The notes beneath the pieces were generated by a model. It was not told where the DNA came from, did no database searches, and saw nothing but the letters and a program-made list of their open reading frames with translations. Both the position numbers and the translations under genes were made by a program. Below are positions 6,924 to 10,493 of a DNA stretch of 10,493 nucleotides, one piece after another. Origin of the DNA: Pusillimonas sp. UBA6240 (GTDB lineage: Bacteria; Pseudomonadota; Gammaproteobacteria; Burkholderiales; Burkholderiaceae_B); the NCBI GenBank assembly GCA_002441445.1, contig DJWC01000081.1, forward strand, positions 4,869 through 15,361, in the 5' to 3' direction. Position 1 is the first letter of the stretch. Each line of letters starts with the position of its first letter.

Positions 6924-7754
6924 TCAGAAGCTGATTTGCTTGAATTTGCGAGTTTGTTGAACCAGCGCCGTTTCCGTGGGAAGGCGCTCCATGCTGCTCG
7001 CTCCGTAAAATCCATGACAATGACGGGCGCCCCGCAATACATAGGAGGCGTCTTCGACGTTCGCTATCGGGCCGCCATGGCAAAGGACGATGATGTCGTC
7101 GCGGACGCTGCGTGCGGCCTGCGCCCACTCGTCGATGAGCGCGATGCAGTCGTCAAGGGATTTCGCTGTTTCCGCCCCGATGGAACCGCCTACCGTGAGC
7201 CCCATATGGGCGACCAGAATATCGGCGCCGGCGCGGGTCATCGCCACCGCATCGTCGGCGCTGAAAATGTAGGGAGTGGTCAGCAGGCCCGCCTTGTGGG
7301 CCCGCTCTATCATTGCGACTTCGAGCTCATATCCCATTCCCGTCTCTTCCAGGTTCTGGCGGAAGACGCCGTCTATCAGGCCGACCGTAGGAAAATTCTG
7401 TACCCCCGCGAAGCCCAGCTTCTTGAGATCCTCCAGGAACGAGTCCATCAGCAGGAAGGGGTCGGTGCCGTTGACGCCGGCGAGCACGGGAGTGTGCCGG
7501 ATGACGGGCAGCACTTCCTTGGCCATATCCATGACGATTTCGTTGGCGTTGCCGTATGCCAGCATTCCCGCCAGGGAGCCTCGCCCCGCCATCCGGTATC
7601 GCCCAGAGTTGTAGATGACGATCAAGTCTATGTCGCCCGCTTCTTCGCATTTTGCCGATAGCCCCGTGCCCGCGCCGCCTCCGATGATGGGAATGCGCTG
7701 GGCGACCATTTTCCTGAATTTTTCTACGAGCTGTGTTCTTTCAAACTGAGGCAT
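6924..7754 (-). CDS. PEP-hydrolase-family TIM-barrel protein (partner of Tm-1-like protein)
   Basis: A 276-residue soluble protein of the family called phosphoenolpyruvate hydrolase-like (Pfam PF09370), a predicted TIM barrel related to the PEP mutase/isocitrate lyase fold. Family marks are PIIGGGAGTGLSAK at 22-35, DLIVIYNSGRYRMAGRGSLA at 43-62, GVNGTDPF at 93-100, VGLIDGVFRQNLEETGMGYE at 124-143, HGGPI at 226-230 and FYGASSMERLPTE at 249-261. It has no signal peptide and no membrane segments. The ATG at 7754 lies 9 bases after the stop of the Tm-1-like gene; AGGA (minus strand of 7762-7765) overlaps that stop and gives a 7-base spacing, so the two are probably translationally coupled. In plants and fungi the same two domains are fused in one chain, for example tomato Tm-1. 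The exact reaction in bacteria is not known to me and the enzyme name should be taken as a family label. Confidence 0.88.
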   Translation of the reverse strand: MPQFERTQLVEKFRKMVAQRIPIIGGGAGTGLSAKCEEAGDIDLIVIYNSGRYRMAGRGSLAGMLAYGNANEIVMDMAKEVLPVIRHTPVLAGVNGTDPFLLMDSFLEDLKKLGFAGVQNFPTVGLIDGVFRQNLEETGMGYELEVAMIERAHKAGLLTTPYIFSADDAVAMTRAGADILVAHMGLTVGGSIGAETAKSLDDCIALIDEWAQAARSVRDDIIVLCHGGPIANVEDASYVLRGARHCHGFYGASSMERLPTETALVQQTRKFKQISF

Positions 7755-7763
7755 GATCGATTC

Positions 7764-8972
7764 CTAGATGATTTTCTTGAATTCCGCTACTGCGATTTCG
7801 GCAAATTCTGGATCATTTATATGGAAGGGGACTGGAATGAGCCGGCGGTTCTCCGTCTCTCGAACGGTGCTTCGGAGCGCCGAGAACAAGGCCTCGTCTG
7901 CGTCCGGATCATGAAATGGCTTCCCTGGCGCGTCCAGCGCCGATACGCCGCCCAAAGGCAGCAGGAAGCTTACTTTCCCTTCGCATTGATTGAGGCGCGC
8001 CCCTATCCACTGCCCCATTTCCCGGTTTTCCGCGGCGGTGGTCCGCATCAGGGTGACTTGGGGATTGTGCTTGTAAAAATTTCGGCCGCTATAGCGTGAC
8101 GGAACCGTCTCGTAGGCGCCGAAGTTCACCATATCCAGGGCTCCGCAGGAACCGACATATGGAGCCCGGGTGCGTGCCACTGCGCCGAACCGGTCATCGG
8201 TGCATGCCAGCACGCCGCCGAAAAGATAATCGCAAACCTCGGTGGTCGTCAGGTCCAGCAGGCCCAGAAGCAGGCCGCTGTCCAGAAGCTTTTCCATCGA
8301 TTGGCCGCCCGTGCCGGTCGCGTGGAACACGAGGCAGTCATATTCATGTTGGAGCAATTCCGTTACGTGATGTATGCAGGGCGTGGTCACTCCGAACATC
8401 GACAATCCGACGGCCTGCCGGCCATCGGCGCTTTCCACATAGGCCTGTGCGGCAGCGAACGCGCCGGCGATCGAACCGGCGGCATTTGCCAGGATCCGGC
8501 TGGATATGCGATTCAAGCCTGCCACGTCGGTAACCGAGTACATCATCGAGATATCGCTTGCGCCGACGTACGGCGCCACGTTGCCGGACGCCATGGTCGA
8601 CACCACGAGTTTTGGCGTGCCAATGGGTAAGGCCTGCAAAGCGGGCGTTATGAGCGCCGTCCCCCCAGAACCGCCTATTCCCAGCACCGCGCCGACGTCA
8701 TCGCGCTGCGAGAGAAAGCGCTTGAACGCTATCGCCATCGCTTCGATGGCGGTTCCCCTATCTCCCGTGAATACCTTGGAGACGCCGCCCGGATGGTGTT
8801 CAGCGACCTCATTGGCTGTGACGTCCACATCCTGCTCGTTCGGATCAGTGGAAATATCAACGGTTACCAAGGGAGCATTCAGCTTTTGAAGCTGCTGAGC
8901 CAGGTATTTCAGCTCCGGAGCCTTGGTATCAAACGTGCCGACCACGTAGATGCGCTTTGCGTTGTGCTTCAT
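7764..8972 (-). CDS. Tm-1-like ATP-binding domain protein (UPF0261)
   Basis: A 402-residue soluble protein of the UPF0261 family, which corresponds to the ATP-binding N-terminal part of tomato Tm-1. Conserved stretches are IYVVGTFDTKAPEL at 8-21, GIGGSGGT at 98-105, PKLVVSTMASGNVAPYVGAS at 120-139, HATGTGGQSMEKL at 217-229, DLTTTEV at 240-246 and HNPQVTLMRTT at 302-312. The Gly-rich stretches are the likely nucleotide-binding loops. ATG at 8972 is chosen because AGGA (8982-8979) lies 6 bases before it and the family motif starts right after; an in-frame TTG at 9014 adds 14 unconserved residues and has no ribosome site. It is the first gene of the six-gene operon and faces the TetR gene across 133 bases. 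It probably forms a complex, or a two-step activity, with the TIM-barrel protein encoded 9 bases downstream. Its chemical role is unknown. Confidence 0.9.
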   Translation of the reverse strand: MKHNAKRIYVVGTFDTKAPELKYLAQQLQKLNAPLVTVDISTDPNEQDVDVTANEVAEHHPGGVSKVFTGDRGTAIEAMAIAFKRFLSQRDDVGAVLGIGGSGGTALITPALQALPIGTPKLVVSTMASGNVAPYVGASDISMMYSVTDVAGLNRISSRILANAAGSIAGAFAAAQAYVESADGRQAVGLSMFGVTTPCIHHVTELLQHEYDCLVFHATGTGGQSMEKLLDSGLLLGLLDLTTTEVCDYLFGGVLACTDDRFGAVARTRAPYVGSCGALDMVNFGAYETVPSRYSGRNFYKHNPQVTLMRTTAAENREMGQWIGARLNQCEGKVSFLLPLGGVSALDAPGKPFHDPDADEALFSALRSTVRETENRRLIPVPFHINDPEFAEIAVAEFKKII

Positions 8973-8978
8973 GTTTGT

Positions 8979-8982
8979 TCCT
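8979..8982 (-). promoter_or_regulatory. Ribosome binding site fixing the Tm-1-like start
   Basis: On the minus strand AGGA at 8982-8979 is followed by ACAAAC and then ATG at 8972. The spacing of six bases supports this ATG over the in-frame TTG at 9014. Confidence 0.6.
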
Positions 8983-9007
8983 GGAGGGTATTGATGTGGG
9001 AAAAAGG

Positions 9008-9036
9008 GCGACAACTGCCGGATACCGTACTAAAAT
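9008..9036 (+). promoter_or_regulatory. Candidate sigma-70 promoter of the TetR-family gene
   Basis: GCGACA at 9008-9013 (four of six matches to TTGACA) and TAAAAT at 9031-9036 (five of six to TATAAT) are separated by exactly 17 bases. Transcription would start near 9043, just before the inverted repeats at 9056-9088, so a repressor bound there would block its own gene. This is by eye only. Confidence 0.4.
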
Positions 9037-9055
9037 GAAACAGCAAGCTATTAAT

Positions 9056-9069
9056 GAGACTACAGTCTC
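9056..9069. promoter_or_regulatory. Operator-like inverted repeat 1 (GAGACT-AC-AGTCTC)
   Basis: A perfect 6-bp inverted repeat with a 2-bp spacer lies in the divergent region between the TetR gene and the sulfatase operon. It sits downstream of the candidate TetR promoter. Such short, nearly contiguous palindromes beside a divergently transcribed TetR gene are typical operators for that family; binding itself is inferred. Confidence 0.5.
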
Positions 9070-9096
9070 TTATAGATATCATGGTCTCGTAAATAA
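9069..9096 (-). promoter_or_regulatory. Weak candidate promoter for the six-gene operon
   Basis: On the minus strand TATAAG (9074-9069) is a good -10 with five of six matches. A TTATTT (9096-9091) lies 16 bases further upstream but is a poor -35. If real, the -10 would lie between the two inverted repeats and the spacer inside the second one, so the TetR protein would shut the operon off directly. The leader would then be about 90 bases. Confidence 0.25.
9075..9088. promoter_or_regulatory. Operator-like inverted repeat 2 (imperfect copy)
   Basis: GATATCATGGTCTC repeats the first site at nine of 14 positions, with the right half GTCTC identical and the left half GATAT degenerate. The two sites are 19 bases apart start to start, close to two helical turns, which would put two bound dimers on nearly the same DNA face. 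Confidence 0.35.
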
Positions 9097-9100
9097 GGGA
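9095..9100 (+). promoter_or_regulatory. Ribosome binding site for the TTG start of the TetR gene
   Basis: AAGGGA at 9095-9100 is followed by AAACC and then TTG at 9106. This 5-base spacing supports the TTG start. The ATG at 9136 is the alternative, but its nearest GAGG is only two bases away, which is too close. Confidence 0.5.
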
Positions 9101-9105
9101 AAACC

Positions 9106-9801
9106 TTGAGTAAAGAAAAGCAGGTGCAAGAGGACATGCTTTCTGATCAGACAAGCAGTTCCGAAAACAAGCCGAAATCGGCGCCGGGCCCGCGGGCGCG
9201 CATGCGAAAGACTTTGCTGAATACGGCGATGGCCATGATGGCGGAGGGCCATACGCCGTCGATCAGCGATCTGGCGCAGGAGGCGGAGGTTTCACGCGCC
9301 ACCGCATATCGCTATTTTCCGACACAGAGCGATCTGATTGCGGCGGTGGTGGACGAAAGCCTGGGGCCTATTCTGAGCTGGCAGCCTTCGTCTGCCGATC
9401 CCGCGGAAAGAATCGACGAGCTGATGCTGTATGCCTATCCCCGGCTGGAGCAATTTGAAGTGCAATTACGCGCGGCGATTCAGATCTCGCTCAAGCAAAG
9501 CGCGGAGGAACGTGCCAGCAAGCACAAGAACAAGCATCCTTTCGTCAGGGGAAACCGCGTCGAGTTTCTCAAGAGAGCGGTGGCTCCGCTGAAGGACGAG
9601 GTCGGCGACGAGACGTTTTTGAAAGCCGTCAGGGCTTTGTCCATGATATACGGGACCGAGGTGTTCCTTGTTTTGAAGGACATCTGGCGTCTTGAACTGG
9701 ATGAAATCATCGATATCGTCCGATGGACCGCCGAAGGCATCATCAAACATGCAAGAGCCACGGGCAAGCGTCCGCCGGCACCCAGGTCGCGCCGATCATA
9801 G
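9106..9801 (+). CDS. TetR/AcrR-family transcriptional regulator
   Basis: A 231-residue one-component regulator, expected to bind DNA as a dimer and release it when a small ligand binds the C-terminal domain. The helix-turn-helix lies at about 52-77: SISDLAQEAEVSRATAYRYF followed by PTQSDLI, a typical TetR signature. The helical C-terminal half (about 85-215) shows no motif that names a ligand. The first 33 residues are a polar, Ser/Lys-rich extension before RMRKTLL; a start at ATG 9136 would shorten it by ten residues. TTG at 9106 is preferred for its AAGGGA site. It is divergent from the sulfatase operon, with two operator-like repeats in between, so control of that operon and of itself is likely. 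Its stop overlaps the end of convergent recQ by 6 bases. A 60-base sample inside the gene has 55% G+C, below the flanks. Confidence 0.88.
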   Translation: MSKEKQVQEDMLSDQTSSSENKPKSAPGPRARMRKTLLNTAMAMMAEGHTPSISDLAQEAEVSRATAYRYFPTQSDLIAAVVDESLGPILSWQPSSADPAERIDELMLYAYPRLEQFEVQLRAAIQISLKQSAEERASKHKNKHPFVRGNRVEFLKRAVAPLKDEVGDETFLKAVRALSMIYGTEVFLVLKDIWRLELDEIIDIVRWTAEGIIKHARATGKRPPAPRSRRS

Positions 9802-10493
9802 CGGCGCGTGCACGCAGCGCAGCAGCTCTTCGCCGTATGCCTCGAGCTTGCGGGCGCCGACGCCGTTGATGGCGCCGAGTTCGTCCAGGGTCTGGGGCTG
9901 GTTCAGGGCGATTTCGCGCAGTGTGGCGTCATGGAAAATGACGTAGGCGGGCACGCCGTGGCTTCGGGCCACTTCCGAGCGCCAGCTGCGCAGGCTGTCG
10001 AAGCGCTGCTGCGCTTCCGGCGGCAAGTCGATGCCTATGCCCGCCTTTTTGCTTTTTGCGCCGGAGCGCCCGCTGCGCGCCTTTCTTTCCGGCTCGCGCC
10101 GCAGCATCAAGGTGGTTTCGCCTTTCAGGACCGCGCGGCTGCTTTCCGTCAGAGCCAGGGTGCCGTAGCCTTCGTGATCGACGGTCAGCAGGCTTTGCGC
10201 CAGCAATTGGCGCAATACGCCGCGCCAGGCCTGTTCCGACAGGTCCTGGCCGATGCCGAACACCGTCAGGCTGTCGTGGCCATACTGCTGGATGCGCTCG
10301 GTGAGCTTGCCGCGCAGTATGTCGATCAAGTGGCCGGCGCCGAAGCGCTGGCCGCGTTCGCGCCATAGGCGGTATACGGCCGACAGTATCTTCTGCGCCG
10401 CCACGGTGCCGTCCCAGGCCTGGGGCGGTTCCAGACAGGTGTCGCAATTGCCGCAGGGCTCGCATGTGTCGCCGAAATAGGACAGCAGCGCCT
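9796..10493 (-). CDS. recQ: ATP-dependent DNA helicase RecQ, C-terminal part (cut by window edge)
   Basis: The last 231 residues of RecQ, a 3'-5' DNA helicase used in recombination and fork repair in the cytoplasm. The visible part starts ALLSYFGDTCEPCGNCDTC, which holds three of the four conserved zinc-binding cysteines (CGNCDTC region) plus one extra Cys in DTCEPC. The RQC winged-helix domain follows, with RFGAGHLIDILRG and YGHDSLTVFGIG matching E. coli RecQ RFGMGYVVEVIRG and YGHDKLKVYGMG. After a basic linker (ERKARSGRSGAKSKKA), an HRDC domain occupies about the last 75 residues, ending GAINGVGARKLEAYGEELLRCV. The helicase motor domains lie outside the window. An internal GTG at 10404 is not the real start because the frame stays open with RecQ similarity to the window edge. 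It converges on the TetR gene and shares its last 6 bases with it. Confidence 0.95.
   Translation of the reverse strand, partial: ALLSYFGDTCEPCGNCDTCLEPPQAWDGTVAAQKILSAVYRLWRERGQRFGAGHLIDILRGKLTERIQQYGHDSLTVFGIGQDLSEQAWRGVLRQLLAQSLLTVDHEGYGTLALTESSRAVLKGETTLMLRREPERKARSGRSGAKSKKAGIGIDLPPEAQQRFDSLRSWRSEVARSHGVPAYVIFHDATLREIALNQPQTLDELGAINGVGARKLEAYGEELLRCVHAPL

Noticed and set aside
6936..7661. A 241-codon open frame on the plus strand antisense to the TIM-barrel gene
   Set aside because: It is a shadow of a strongly conserved family protein on the minus strand.
9806..9815. The 10-base palindrome GCGTGCACGC near the end of recQ
   Set aside because: It lies within conserved recQ coding sequence, has no T-run, and short GC-rich palindromes are expected by chance here.
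1..10493. Search for tRNA or rRNA genes, CRISPR arrays, insertion sequences, integrases, toxin-antitoxin or phage-defence genes
   Set aside because: Nothing with the required repeats, cloverleaf or protein motifs was seen on either strand.

Overview
The window looks like a chromosomal segment of a high-GC betaproteobacterium. The Alcaligenaceae (Bordetella/Achromobacter-like) are my best guess, from the N-terminal insertion in GlnRS, the G+C-rich housekeeping genes and the general gene style. That placement is an inference from family knowledge and no search was run.

Layout. (1) Positions 1-191, minus strand: the 5' end of glnS (glutaminyl-tRNA synthetase), cut by the window edge. (2) 192-348: a divergent intergenic region with several GGCAAA/TTTGCC motifs. 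(3) 349-2735, plus strand: a two-gene ATGA-overlapping operon that has the fold and order of cytochrome bd oxidase subunits I and II. Hand alignment to E. coli CydA indicates that subunit I has lost all three haem axial ligands and most other catalytic residues, so it may not be an oxidase. (4) 2752-8972, minus strand: six closely spaced genes that read as one operon. In transcription order they encode a Tm-1-like ATP-binding protein (UPF0261), a PEP-hydrolase-family TIM-barrel protein, a cytoplasmic formylglycine-type sulfatase/phosphonate monoester hydrolase-like enzyme, and a complete SsuA-SsuC-SsuB-type ABC importer. (5) 9106-9801, plus strand: a divergent TetR-family regulator, with two operator-like inverted repeats between it and the operon. 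(6) 9796-10493, minus strand: the C-terminal part of recQ (zinc site, winged helix, HRDC), converging on and overlapping the TetR gene by 6 bp.

How the pieces may work together. The importer would bring an organosulfur or related anionic ester into the cytoplasm. The sulfatase has no signal peptide and would hydrolyse it there. The Tm-1-like/TIM-barrel pair, whose bacterial biochemistry is not settled, would act on the released carbon skeleton or on a linked metabolite. The TetR protein probably senses the substrate or a product. The transporter resembles the alkanesulfonate Ssu system, but the usual SsuD/SsuE monooxygenase is absent and a sulfatase stands in its place, as in the known Pseudomonas ats sulfate-ester systems. 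The operon and its regulator sit between housekeeping genes and, in hand-counted samples, have lower G+C than the flanks, which suggests an acquired accessory cluster. No tRNA, rRNA, CRISPR array, insertion sequence or integrase was seen. The two points most worth a second look are the haem-ligand-less CydA-like protein and the combined sulfatase/transporter/Tm-1 cluster.
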